64,000 nt of DNA. Source: Rosa chinensis (lineage: Eukaryota > Streptophyta > Magnoliopsida > Rosales > Rosaceae). The stretch lies in the NCBI RefSeq assembly GCF_002994745.2, contig NC_037090.1, positions 2,604,001-2,668,000 of the forward strand. The letters are read 5' to 3'. Below the pieces are notes generated by a model. The model worked only from the letters and a program-made list of their open reading frames with translations, was not told the DNA's origin and made no database searches. Below are positions 23,603 through 35,429 of this stretch, one piece after another. Numbering within the stretch: position 1 is the stretch's first letter; each line of letters starts with the position of its first letter. The position numbers were made by a program, and so were the translations under genes.

Positions 23603-23738
23603 CATACAAACATCACCCATCGAGTCAAGATGATTGACATTAATTTGTATAGAGTATATAGAGAAGATACGATCAATCATTTCCTACGAGCTAGTGAGAT
23701 TCAAACTCACTGCATGTTAATGCAAATGGAGGTGAAAA

Positions 23739-25960
23739 TTTACTATATACTAAACGTGAGTGCACTGTTCATAAGTGACAGAAAGGACGGTTTTGTCCTC
23801 ACTTTATCTTTTTTTACGGCTCTGCCATTCACTCTCTCTCTTCCCCATAAAACAAATTTTTCTCCCTTCTCTCGCTCTCCTACTCCCCTCGCTTTGAACC
23901 GTACGGATCTTTCAAATTTCAATTGGTTTTTGAAGAAAGCCCAGAAGCTACAACTTGAAGGCACCAATCAAAGAACACAAGTTTGCAATTGGGAGAGAGA
24001 GTTCAGAGTTTCTGCCATTGGTGGTTGATCGAAGCTAGAATCACAGACTGATTGGTGCTTTCGAATTTGGATTTTCTAGGTCTTCCTTTTCCTCATCATC
24101 TTCTCTAATTTCTGGCAGAGGATTGAACATATTTTTTAAAATATGATTTTGTGATTGCTTTATGGTGCAGCTTGCGTTGGGTTGCTTGCTTTTGGCCAGG
24201 CAAGGTACTGAAGGTAGTGCTTCTTCCTCTTCCTCTGAGCTTTCTCTAATCGAACTATTTCTTGGGTTTTGCCTAATTCTGTGTTTGCTCGATTTCTCGT
24301 TCTCCAGTAAATTATGTTACTGATTCTCGGCTGGCTGAAATAGGTTTTGTTTATGCAATTTGATGAATTTGAGATATATGAGGGAATGAGCATATTTTGA
24401 TTTTTTTTTTCAATTCATTTATGCTATGAATTTTTTTTCTCCCTAATTTTGAAGTTTGTTGCACATTTCACTTATTACTGCTGCTTCTCATTCAACTGAT
24501 TTAGCCCTTCCAGCAGCTGTGTTGAACTTTTGTGGTTTCATTTTTGCATTTTTTTTTTTTTTTTTTGAAAGAACAATTTTTGCATTGTTAATTGATATAA
24601 GAAATTGAAAACATGAATGGAACTCTTTGATTACTCTTTTACAAACATCTTGAGTTCATGATAATGGTTTTTGTAGAGTGCATTTTGGGTTTTGGGCAAT
24701 CTGTTCTTTGTCAACTATAGAGAGAGCCATACCAAAAGATGCTGAATTTGGAAATTTGTGGTTGCAAACAAGCTATTATAAGTTGCAATACAATCTTGAG
24801 TCTTTTGGTAATGAAGAGATCCTAAATATGTAGGAGAGACAGTAACATTTTTAATTATAGGATAAACTTATCGAGGTAGACTTGCTTACAAGGGCAGAGT
24901 CAGAGTTTTAGGTTACTGGGATGTCTGGCACAGAGGTTGGCACAGGGCTAATAGCTTAGCTATTGGTTATGCCCTCTTTGGGTTTTGCATATGCTGTACA
25001 TATGGACCTGCAGCAATTACTATTTTGAAATTTGAAGGAGTAACTGAGTAATAGCATGGCATTTTTATTGGCGAATTAAATCATTTAGATTTTATCCTAA
25101 TTTGACATTCTTATTTATGCTTTTGAGTTTTGTTGGTTAAATTTCTGAATTGGTTGGTTCTGCAATCGGTGTTCTATGCTTGAGTTAATTCCAAATCGAT
25201 CAACTTCTTTTCCGTCCCTGTATAGATCAGTATAGCCTATCCACTATGGTTCTAAGTAGTAACAGATATGCATGATTTGTTAACAAAGAGTTGACAGATG
25301 AAATTTTGGGCGCCTTACTTTGTTTGCTGGAACAATGTTATCCTTTTTGCTCCTTGCTCACTGATTATATTTCATTAGCTTTTCTCACTGTTTATAACTG
25401 GTCCTATAACTGATATGTTAATGCTTTTCTCACTGCTTATAACTAGTCCTCTAACTTAACACCCATTGTACAGATACTGTGTATTTGGTAGATCATAACT
25501 GGTCCTCTAACTTTATTTTATTCTTTTTTACCAATTTTCCAACCTGACTACATACAAATTTTGATTTTAGGCATTAGAAACATTCAAAGGCAGTAGGCAG
25601 TACAACCTCATTAAAATTGGGGACTTATGCTCAAAATATGTGATCCATATCGTAGGTGTTACAAGAATTTGCTTCCTTTCTTTTTAGACACCAAGTCTCT
25701 TTAACTTAATTTAAAATCATGTTGAATTGGAATCTGTTTGAGCAAAGTCTCACACTTGCTTTGCTGGTATCTTCTATTATGTGGAGGAGGAATGTGTTAA
25801 ATGGTTAGAACATGGACAAGACTGTAATAGTATTTGGGCTCCCTCCCCTTTGTGAATTGACTACTATTAGTTGTTATTTCAGTTAAAAAGCAATTGATAA
25901 TTGTTATACAACTTGAACGAAGTGATACCACCCGCAGCAAAGCACGGGATCTCTAACTAG
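23739..25960 (+). mobile_element. non-autonomous Helitron
   Basis: The insertion is defined by comparison with the homologous empty site at about 45590 (host GAAAA|TGCTTAA). The 5' end contains TACTATATACTAAACGTGAG. The 3' end is CTAACTAG followed by host T, with a small CCCG...CGGG hairpin (25931-25948) about 10 bases inside. These are Helitron hallmarks: insertion between A and T, CTAG end, no TSD. No Rep/helicase gene is present. The first 450 bases (CTCTCTC-rich, then possible exon/intron borders near 24110-24210) resemble a captured gene leader. The remainder is A/T-rich intron-like DNA. Confidence 0.8.
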
Positions 25961-27146
25961 TGCTTAAACAAATGACAATATTGAGGTGAAAATAAGCTAG
26001 AAGGCCGATGACCATAAACGTCCCATAGCAAATAACGTAGCTTAAACCCTTAAGGCCCAACACAAGAAAGAGCAACACTCAAGCCCATCACGCAGAGACA
26101 GCCCGAGACCATTTTTACATTTCTGATCGGCTTAAACAGTTAAACGGGTCCAAAACCCCTTCTCTTCTCTCCCAGTTTTCTCTTGCGAGGCAGTCTCAGT
26201 CCCCAACAGTGGTTCTATCTGAGCACTGCATATAAACCTATCCCTATTCCTATATTTCTAATTGATCGCTTTGCTTTTATTTTAATTTTAGTATATTTGT
26301 TCTTGCTGAGAAGGTGGATTGATTTTCTTCTAATCTTTGGATTTTGTTTGATTGATTCGCTTTTGTTTCTCACGTAACAGCGGTAATTCGGGGTCAAGGC
26401 CACTAATCAACTTACTCTTCTTGCTAGGGAACTTCCTATCAAGACATCAACCTCCTTAAAGTTCTTAAATCATCTCAGCTAGCTCCTAAGAATTCTTGTC
26501 CCAACAGTTCTTAAGGCCAACAGATAAGAAGTTCCTAAACTTGTGCAAATCTCCAACCAAGCTTCACCCTCCACATAATCTCGATCTCTGTGAGTATGTA
26601 GTTTATCATATATGCTAATTCTAATATTAATTTTGTATTATGCTTCAAACAACTTCATTTTATATGTTGCAGAAAGCCAATAGTTGCAATTATAGTCACC
26701 CTTTGTTTAGTTTGAGTTGTTGAATGATATTTAATGAAAGTGTTTGGAACTTAATTTTCTTGAGGTTCTTCTTTTTATCTTTGCTACTGGAGTTTTGTCC
26801 CGAGAGATAAGAAGTTCCTAATATTTGTGGAAATCAAACCTGAACTTGAAAACTGATCAGATCAGCATAATCTATCTGTGTTCAATCTCTCTTCGGACAG
26901 ACTGATCTGCTTTGTTTCCCCCTACTTGTTTCAGTTGTTTGCTAAGAACTTGCAAGTGTTTTATTCTTGTTTTTCATATATGTAGTACTTAGTTTTGTTT
27001 TGAATTTTGTTCTTAATTTCTATTCAGAGAACCCAGTAACCATCTTTTATTTATTTTTGGCAGGTCACCATTTTCAAATTAATCTGAATCTGGAGAATTT
27101 TTTTGGTCCCAAGGAAGCGTGCTTTTACTTGTAGATCTGAGCAGTT
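25961..27146 (+). promoter_or_regulatory. upstream region and spliced leader of TNL-B
   Basis: This stretch is homologous to the DNA ahead of TNL-D (46563-48114, apart from insertions). It includes a conserved block near 26160-26230, a probable leader exon (about 26530-26600) ending CTCTGTGAGT, and an A/T-rich leader intron ending TTTTTGGCAG at 27063. Core promoter position cannot be fixed by eye. Confidence 0.5.
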
Positions 27147-30100
27147 ATGGCTTCCTCCTCTGTTTCTTCTTCTGTCATCCCCCCAAAAGAAAAGTATGAT
27201 GTTTTTCTCAGTTTCAGAGGCGCGGATACTCGCCAGACTTTTACCAGCCATCTTCTTGCTGCTTTGATACGGTGGAAAGTGAAAACCTTCATTGATTACG
27301 GACTGGAGAGAGGAGATGAAGTTGGACCCGCCCTTCTAAAAGCAATAAAAGAATCAAGGATTTCCGTGATCATTTTCTCGAAAGACTATGCTTCTTCCGC
27401 ATGGTGCTTTGAAGAACTTGCTTGTATACTGGAATGCATGGAAAAACATGGACAATATGTTATACCTATTTTTTACGAGATAGAACCATCACAAGTGCGC
27501 TACCAGACCGGAAGTTATGAGACTGCATTTGCTCAACATGAACAATGGTTGAAGGACGACAAGACGGACAAGGTGGCCAAGTGGAAGGAAGCTTTAGTAA
27601 AAGCAGCTGGCCTATCTGGGTCTGATTCAACTTCAAAAAATTTCGGTAACTCTCTAACTGGTACAAATTTCTGCTTTTGACTAATGGATTAAAGTTAGAA
27701 GAAGACGTTGTATGAATAACTATTAATTACCTGTACTTGGTCATTTGTGGTAGGGATGATTCCGCTTTAGTTGAGCAAGTCGTCAAAGATGTGTTGGCTA
27801 AATTGAATCGTGAATCCTCAAGTGATTTAACTGGTTTGATTGGAGCTGAAGACCGCATTAAGAAAATTTTATTGGAATTAGACATCTGGGAAGAAGATGT
27901 TCGTGTTCGCTCTGTAGTTATCTGGGGTATGGGTGGTATCGGCAAGACCACGCTTGCCGATGCTGTATATCATGGACTCTCTTCTAAATTCGAAGCTCAC
28001 TGTTTTCTTGCAAATGTTAGGGAAGAATCTGGTACCAAACCTAAATTATATAGTTTGCGAGATAAACTTCTTCGCAAATTAGTAGGGGACGAGACTCCAC
28101 CTATGGAGAGTCCGACTATAGAGAATTTTGTTAAAGTGAGGCTCCAGCGTACCAAAGTCCTTTCTTGATGATGTGAATGATTCGGTCCAATTAGAATTTT
28201 TAGCCGGAGATCAAGTTCCATTTGGCCCAGGAAGTAGAATAATTATAACAACTCGAGATACGCAACCAGTTAAGGAGACTCTACTAGTGAAAAAAGACCA
28301 TGATGTTAAGATATACAAGGTGGAGGAATTAAATGGTGTTGAATCTCTTCAGCTCTTCCGTTCAAATGCTGACACACATTCTACAGAAAATTCAGAAATT
28401 TTAGAGCAGGTGGTAGATTATGCTGCAGGCATTCCATTAGCCCTTAACATTTTGCGTTCACTCCTTCGGTCCAAGAGCAAAGAAGAACAGGAGCTGTTGT
28501 GGGAAAAATTGAAAAAGTTTCCCAACGAAAAACTTCAGAAAGTGTACAGAGCAAGTTATGATGGATTAGAAAGAAATGAGAGGGAGATATTCCTTGATAT
28601 TGCATGTTTTCACAAAAGGGTGAAACTTAGTGAATCAAAAAGAGTTTTAGCTGCCTGTGGTTTATTTCCGGATGATGGAATTGGAATTCTCATCGATATG
28701 TCTCTCATATCAATTAAAGACAACTGCATATGGATGCACGATGTGATTCAAGAAATGGGTTGGGAGATTGTCCGCCAAGAAAGTACTCAAAACCCGAGAG
28801 AGCGCAGTAGGTTGCACAGTGATGAGGATGTCCGTCATGTATTGAAAAGGAATATGGTAAGAGCTCAATGCATTGACTTTTCTTTTGACAAATCTTATGA
28901 ATTTTCAGTGGAGAAAATAACTAGCTAGAAGATACTATTTTCTGAAAAACTAGTGAGATGGATTTCCACAAATTACTGTACTTTTGAGGTTTCTTTTCTT
29001 TTCTTTTTTTCTTTAGGGAACTACCAGAGTACAAAGCATTTCCAGCATAAATTGTGCTTACAGAATCATAATGTTGGATCCTCAAGCTTTCACAGGGATG
29101 CATAACTTGAGATTCCTTGTGCTTGATAAACATATGCATCTTGATGACAAGGCAAATTTAGAGTATCTGCCCGGTGTCCTTCAATTTCTACGTTGGGTTC
29201 ACTACCCTTTGAAATCTTTGCCATCAAAGTTTTCTCCAGACAATCTTGTTGAGCTTCATATGCCCTTGAGCAAACTCAAGAGACTTTGGGAAAAAGGCCA
29301 GGTATGCTTAAGTTAGTATTTAAATGCATTAAATATAGTGCAAGGAAAAGTTATTTGTTCGGGTTTTAGTTATTCTTAATTGCCTTTTCTCTTTAATCTG
29401 TTACAGATTCCTAAGAACTTGAAAAGGATCGATCTTAGTTACTCCTTGGACCTAGCTGATGTTGGAGAGCTGTCAAATTGTGTAAACATTGAGAGTATAA
29501 ATCTTCGAGGCTGTACAAGTTTGGTTCAAGTTCCGGATTTGTCAAAGTGTGTATACATTAAGGATATAGATCTCCGAGACTGCAAAAGATTGGTTCAAGT
29601 TCCAGACCTGGCAAAGAGTCCAAACATTGGGAGTGTAGATCTTTATAGATGTGCAGAATTGGTTCGAGTTCCTTCATACTTTCAAAATTTTACCAAGCTT
29701 ACTCATCTGAATTTGGGATTTTGCTCGAAGATTAGTGTTCTGCCAAAGTTACCAAGCGAGATGGAGTTCTTAGATTTAAGTGATACTGCAGTAGAAGAAT
29801 TGCCTCCATCAATTTTTTCTCTTGAAAAACTTCTTACATTGAATCTTCGTTACTGTAGTTCCATTAAGAATCTTTCAAGCAGTCCATGGAAGATGAAATC
29901 CCTCAATCATCTTTTGTTGAGAGGGACAAATATAGAAACAGTGCCCTCTTCGTCATTCGTGTGTATGACTGGGATCATTTCACTTGAGCTGAGAGATTGT
30001 CATCACCTTGTCAGTCTCCCAATGGACATTTGTAAGTTGAAATCTCTTGAGAGACTTGATCTCTCTGGTTGCCATAGTTTCACAAACTTTCCGGAAATTG

Positions 30101-30676
30101 CAGAGCGTATGGAACATCTGGAGTATCTTAATTTAAGTGGGACGAAAAATGAAGAGCTGCCGTCATCGGTTGGGAATCTTGTTGGGCTCAAGACATTAGA
30201 TTTAACTTACTGCACAAGCCTTGAATCACTCCCAAACAGCTTCGGCAATTTAAACATTCTCGAGTGGTTCTCATTTCGTGGCTGTAAGAAGCTAGAAGAA
30301 ATTCCCGATTGCTTTACAAGCTTTCCTGCATTGCAAGTCTTAGATTTAAGTGAAACCATGATTGAGACCATACCTCCCACCATCAAACAAGTTTTTGGGC
30401 TCAAGTCTCTGCTACTAGATCCGTGCGAGCGGCTTCAATCTTTGCCAGTGCTCCCATGTCTTCTAGAAGACTTGGAGGCACAGGGGTGCAAGAGACTTGA
30501 GACATTGTCAGTTTCAGTGACTGCACAGACACAAGGTTTGGATCAAATACTTTCAGGGGAAAGGACCGAGGCCCATTCATTTCTTGGTTGCAATAATTTG
30601 GATAACAATTCAAGGAGTAACATAACGGATGATGCACACATCAGAATTATGCGAATGGCAACTGCTTGTAATCTTG

Positions 30677-30677
30677 T

Positions 30678-30732
<55 letters not shown>
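30677..30732. repeat. (CT)n(CA)n microsatellite in the last TNL-B intron
   Basis: A CT run followed by a CA run begins a few bases after the donor CTTGTAAA. It occupies most of the 99-base intron. Confidence 0.9.
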
Positions 30733-31306
30733 TGTTGAATAACCATGACGTTTATATATGGTATGTACCTGCAGAAACGTTTATCATATGGTCATGTAGA
30801 GTTAATGTGTCCGGGAAATGAAATTCCAAAATGGTTTAGCTGTCGAACGGAGGGATCTTCAATGAATATTAAGCTTCCTCTGCATTGGTCTGATGACTCA
30901 AACTTCTTGGGTATTGCTCTCTGCTCTGTTTGCTCTGTTTCTGCAACCAATGAAGATCTCTATCCTCCCGGGTATCAATGTGAGATGATTCTCAAAACCA
31001 ACAGTGGTGAAACCCATACTGTCAATTTGGGACATACAAGGGAGTACCGGACCGATGACCCGACCGCTGAAACAGATCACGTGTTGGTGTGGTATGATAC
31101 AGGCCGTGTAATTTCAGATGAAGCAAAATGGTCTTCGGAAGCCTTTTTTGAGTTCTATACAGAAGTTGATTGTAAACGGTTAAATGACATGAAAAGGTGT
31201 GGGGTCTGCTTTCTGTATGCCCAAGGCCAAGATGATGATGCTCTGAAATTTGAAGTCATTCCCCCACAAGAAGTTATTACTAGTTTACTACAACTAGGAG
31301 CCGCCA

Positions 31307-31500
31307 CAGCCGCTTTGAGGATGAAACTAGAGGAGGTCAAATGTGGAGACACTGCGGCCGCTTTGAGGATGAAGCTAGTGGAAGTCAAATGTCAGGACAT
31401 CGCAGCCGCTTTGGGGATGAAACTAGCGAAAATCAAATCTGGGAACACCGCTGCCGCTTTGGGGATGAAGCTGGTGGAAATCAAATGTCTGGTCACTTTG
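31307..31500 (+). repeat. 48-base tandem repeat in the TNL-B 3' end
   Basis: Four imperfect 48-base units share GCCGCTTTG(A/G)GGATGAA and GTCAAATGT/ATCAAATCT words. TNL-D has a single unit at 52316-52385. In the current TNL-B frame each unit encodes 16 residues of the form AALRMKL(x)E(V/I)K. In the frame used by TNL-D it would be RFEDEASGSQMSGH-like. Confidence 0.85.
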
Positions 31501-31686
31501 ATACTGGAAGTGAAACTTATGGTTACTAAGATAGTGGAAGCGAACCTTTTACTTGAACAATCTTGCAATGGAGCTTCGAAAACCTGAATCAAGGTTTTCA
31601 GAATTGTCAACTGGTTTTCGCGACTACATTTTTCTGCATCCTGTTTGTGTTGATTTCTATAACATAGAGAGCGAAACAAGTAGCTT

Positions 31687-32219
31687 CCCTTGACATTTTT
31701 GTGTTTGAGAGCAGCCCTTCTTTGCTTGCAGCTCAAGACAAAGATTTCAGGACCTTCTTTGTCTAATCTCTTGTCCAAAGGAATATATGGAGCCCAGTCT
31801 ATCTTCAATCTCTTCATCGGAATTATCTCTTCCATTTTTCCCTCTCTTAAAACAAGTCCAAGCTCATTGGAAGGCGGAGAAGCCGAAACAACGGCCACCA
31901 ACACAGGGATAAAAGCAACCACTTCTCTTTTAACCATGGCCTCCTCCGTGGAGCCGAATCGATAAACGCTGCTGCTCTTCTTGTACAGCTTTCCTCCTTC
32001 TTCGAGTGCTTCTTCAATATTCGAGAAATCCCACTTGAAAGAATGGTAGAGTGGCGAGTCCAAAACAGACCTCGGTGTCCCAGCCGGAAAGGCAGCCTTC
32101 CATAGACCCTCCAGGCTCTGGGGAAACTCCGAGTACTCGGCATGTCGGGGCTTCACCTGCTTTCACATTGGCTGAACGGCGTTTTCAACCTCTAGTTCCT
32201 TCAACGCCTTTTTCTTCAT
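31687..32219 (-). pseudogene. HIT4-like gene, copy B, truncated
   Basis: Begins MKKKALKELEVENAVQPM followed by an in-frame TGA. It is then open through SLEGLWKAAFPAGTPRSVLD, FGSTEEAMVKREVVAFIPVL, EIIPMKRLKIDWAPYIPLDK and QRRAALKHKNVKG. There homology stops at about 31690, so the acidic region and the conserved C-terminus (FVNRYYGTAHE) are deleted. The deletion brings it within about 100 bases of the TNL-B stop. Reading onward runs antisense through the TNL-B 3' end and is not real protein. Confidence 0.8.
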
Positions 32220-32277
32220 CGCTATTAGAAGTTGATTAAAGACAATTACTTGTGATAGTCAAAGTCGAGAAAGTGAG

Positions 32278-32672
32278 CAGCGGCCGAACAAGAAAATTAT
32301 TTCTGGAGGGGCCAAAAAAATAATAAATAATTATTTATAAAAAATACATAAAATATATTTATTCTTTTTATTAAGAGCGTAGATATTAAAGCATGTATTA
32401 ATGTTTTCCATTTAAATTTGATTCCTTAACATGCATTTTTCCTTCTCGAAAGCACTAACTAATAGGTTGAAATCTCATACATTAAGGAATTTATTAGTAT
32501 TTTCCTTTCACAAAGCATATAAAATAGAGTAATTTGGAATGTGGAGGGGCCACAACATAATTATTTTTCAAATTTTCAATAAACTCCAGCCAATTATACA
32601 TGGCCACATCAGATTATAATATGTCTTGGGGGGGCCCGGGCCATCTCTGGCCCCAATGACGTTCCGCCTCTG
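32278..32672. mobile_element. probable hAT-like short element
   Basis: Starts CAGCGGCCGAACAAG and ends GACGTTCCGCCTCTG, inverted ends of the CAGnGGCGGA type. It interrupts sequence that is continuous at 22620 and 41780. I could not find a clean 8-base duplication, so the exact ends may be off by a few bases. Confidence 0.6.
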
Positions 32673-33662
32673 GCGCGACGTCCCAATTAAACAAAGTCAA
32701 CTCGATATTGGGTTTGGTTCCCCTTTATAATGTGTAGGTTGGAGTCCTAGAACAATAAGGAAAGCATTGGTCCATTCCCTGTGTATGGAAGGCTCAAAAT
32801 GCAAAACACTGTTCGTTTAAGGAAATCTATGAGGAAGGCATTGGTTCATTCCCTGTGTAAGGAAATCATTGGTTTGTTTCATAGATTTCTACCAAAAAAT
32901 AAAAACAAATTATAATGAAATCCTTCAAATAAAACTGATAAAATCAGAAGAGTTACTCAATTTTGGAAATTTAGCCACTTCATCATTCACTAGTAATAAT
33001 TCTGCAAGTCTCACAAGCTTATCAATATCTAATACTTGTTAGTCTTCATCATTGAATGCACCAATCATGTGTATTCAAGTCGGCCAACCACATATTGGCC
33101 TCTGCGAGAAAAAAAAAACCACATATTGGCCTAATTAAAGAGAGAGAGAAACCTACCATACAAACATCCCCCAATGAGTTGAGATGATTGACACTAATTT
33201 GTATACAGTAGATACGATCAATCACTTCCTACTGAGATTCAAACTCACGACATGTTAATGCAAATTGAGGTGAAAATGCTCAAGCAAATGACACTATTGA
33301 GGTGAATTAAATCAATTTATTTATAGTAATAAGCAAGAAGGCCGATGATCATAATTCATAAACCTCCCTTAAACCCTAAAGGCCCAACTCAAGAAAGTAT
33401 AAAACCCAAGCCCATCACGCAGAGAGAGCCCAGGACCATTTTCCCATTTCTCCGTGGCTTACACGGATCCAAAACCCTTTCTCTTCTCTCCCGATTCTCT
33501 CTGGCTAGTAGTCTCAGTCCTGCTCTGATGAGCCAATAATACTAATAGGTATGCTCTTCTCTGCTTATATTTCTATCAACTTTTCACTTGGGTTGTTTTT
33601 GTTTCTCAAACTTTCTTCACCGATTTGTTTCTGTGGAACAATCTATGAAACGCAAAATGCAA
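32673..33662. other. intergenic, homologous to spacer upstream of units B and D
   Basis: Contains the ATTGGTCCATTCCCTGTGTA words (about 32765-32880) and the CGGCCAACCACATATTGGCC block (33082, 33120). A CCCAAGCCCATCACGCAGAGA block near 33407 also sits ahead of TNL-B and TNL-D. From about 33430 it reads like a gene leader (CTTTCTCTTCTCTCCC, then GTATGC at 33549). No coding sequence. Confidence 0.5.
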
Positions 33663-33669
33663 TAGGGTT

Positions 33670-33672
<3 letters not shown>

Positions 33673-33711
<39 letters not shown>

Positions 33712-34787
33712 GAGAAAGGGATTAGGCGATATTAGTTCCTCGGAGACAGACAATGTAGGGCACAAGTCCCACCCTCAAACCCGAAGGTGAAGGGTCTGCC
33801 CCACTCTGGGAACCCACCGCCCGTCCCCCAACTCAATTTATTAAAATAAAGAAGAAAAATACATCGTCCAAGAGATAAAACACAATTAACAACGAAATAA
33901 AAGAGAGGGAAACTTCCCCCTCATGAACAAATCTACAAAAAGAAAAAACCAGCCACATAAGTGAAAACTGGACACACGAAATATGCCAGAATTGTGGTTG
34001 CGCCTGCATGTAGATGCATATGAAGCTAACTTTGCGCACGACCTCCTGGGAATAAAGGCCTCTGAGAAGGAGCGGGCAATAAAGGCAGACGAACATAAAC
34101 ATCTCAGCAACCTGTGAAGCGATAACTTGGGAGTCCCAAAAAATCCGCCTGCAAGTACCTGTGAAGCTCTGCAGGAGGGCTAGGATACCAGGTAAATGAG
34201 TGTTTTGAAACACCTAAGTTTGCCATCTTATCTGCAGCTGCATTCCCTTCCCTAAAAATATGAGTTCTACGAAATTGCATTTGCTGAATGTTCTTCAAGC
34301 AGTTTTGCCATCTAACTCTCAAGTCCCATGGAGGAGAGAAAGAGTTGGAGGAGAGAGATGCTAAAACACTAGTAGAATCACTTTCCAACCACAAAGTAGT
34401 CCAACCTCTAGTGAAAGCAACTTCAATAGACACAATAACAGCATAAAGTTCAGCATAAAAGGAAGAATTGCAACCCAGAGGTTGGCAAAAACTCCCTAAA
34501 TAAACCCCAGAAGCATCGCGAAAAACTCCTCCACAAGCTGCAGGACCAGGATTACCTTTCGCCAGACCATCAGTGTTAACTTTAACCCAAGGAGGGAGGG
34601 GGGATGCCATAGGACGCGTTGAATCTTGGGCGCTTTACGAGGCTTGGGGCACACCCCAAGGGAAGAGAGAAGGCGGGAATCCAGGACGCCTTTATAGTAA
34701 CCAGGAACAAGGGAACCGAATTGCCGAATCCATGCCATAATTGAACAACACAGTGTAGAAAAAGTAGGGGAACGATTATCAAACCTG
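33673..34787 (-). mobile_element. 5'-truncated LINE with RNase H domain and poly(A) tail
   Basis: A run of about 37 T at 33672-33708 is the poly(A) tail of a - strand insertion. A perfect 10-base duplication TAGGGTTTAT flanks it (33663-33672, 34788-34797). The reading frame 34104-34610 encodes a plant LINE RNase H domain with all four acidic residues: VNTDGLAKGNPGPAACGG, FYAELYAV, LWLESDS and GNAAADKMANLG. Upstream sequence to 34787 is the remaining reverse-transcriptase linker, out of frame. The intact tail, intact RNase H frame and perfect duplication suggest it is young. Confidence 0.85.
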
Positions 34788-34797
34788 TAGGGTTTAT

Positions 34798-35429
34798 AGA
34801 AAAGACTTTATCTTTGTTCAAAATGAATCCTGGGTTTAGTGGGTTTAGAGCTAAAGGTTGAGTCTTTATGTATTCTTCTTCGATTTTCTTGTCTCTTTGT
34901 GTAATTTGATGTACAAATTGTAATTGTGGTTTTATTTGTGTTGGATCTTTTATCAGAAAAAGGTTTAAGCTTACTGTTGTAGTTAAGTTTTTACCAGAAT
35001 TATGAGTAATGCTGTGAGCAGTTGGAAAGAGTAAGATTGGGAAGTTTCTGGTTCAGCCTCAGCTTATGTTTCCCTGATTGCTAAATTATGATTTAGTTAG
35101 CTGTATTTCGTTGTTGAAGATTGAAACTTTGGATACATTGCTCTTGGAATCGGTGTAATGGGTTTTGTAAGACTATTGCTGGTTGTCTTGTAGATGCAAG
35201 TTTCTGAAATTCAATAATGTTATGGACACTTGATTTTGAAGCCAGTCTAGAGTTTTTCATATCTTGTGAATTATGTCAGTGTTGTACTCGAAGTTGTGGG
35301 TGTAATAGTGGTTTTGCATTTGAGGTGGATGAAGTCAATAGTGAATTCTTACTTGTTGTAATGCAGGCTGTAATTGAGAAATTAGGCATTGATATATTGT
35401 GCTGAAGAGCTTTAGTGGGTTTTCAGAAA
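34798..35429 (+). other. leader/intron-like sequence ahead of the orphan exon
   Basis: T-rich, intron-like sequence runs up to the acceptor GGTTTTCAG at 35418-35426. The last 60 bases contain the unoccupied MULE target (GGCATTGATATATTG near 35383-35399). Confidence 0.45.

Larger units (their letters stand above)
27147..31587 (+). pseudogene. TNL-B: TIR-NBS-LRR-C-JID gene with disabling indels
   Basis: Five exons: 27147-27645 (TIR: YDVFLSFRGADTRQTF, catalytic-Glu motif SSAWCFEELA), 27754-28856 (NBS), 29017-29301 and 29407-30675 (LRRs), 30775-31587 (C-JID, MCPGNEIPKWFSC). The NBS keeps the P-loop GMGGIGKTT, RNBS-B GSRIIITTRD, GIPLA and MHD (WMHDVIQ). Two faults against TNL-D stand out. Exon 1 is one base short, so the exon 1/2 phase fails. 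Five bases are missing near 28159, deleting the kinase-2 LVVLDD core and shifting frame. A third indel shifts the C-terminal tail. Intact TNLs are NAD-cleaving immune receptors. This copy most likely yields only a TIR-only or truncated product (exon 1 alone reads to 27680). Convergent with HIT4-like B. Confidence 0.8.

Noticed and set aside
27147..31587. TNL-B as a functional resistance gene
   Set aside because: Exon 1/2 phase failure and loss of the kinase-2 motif by a 5-base deletion make a full-length product implausible.
31392..32156. A 254-residue - strand protein spanning HIT4-like B and the TNL-B 3' end
   Set aside because: Only the N-terminal part is HIT4-like. The remainder is antisense to TNL-B coding repeats.
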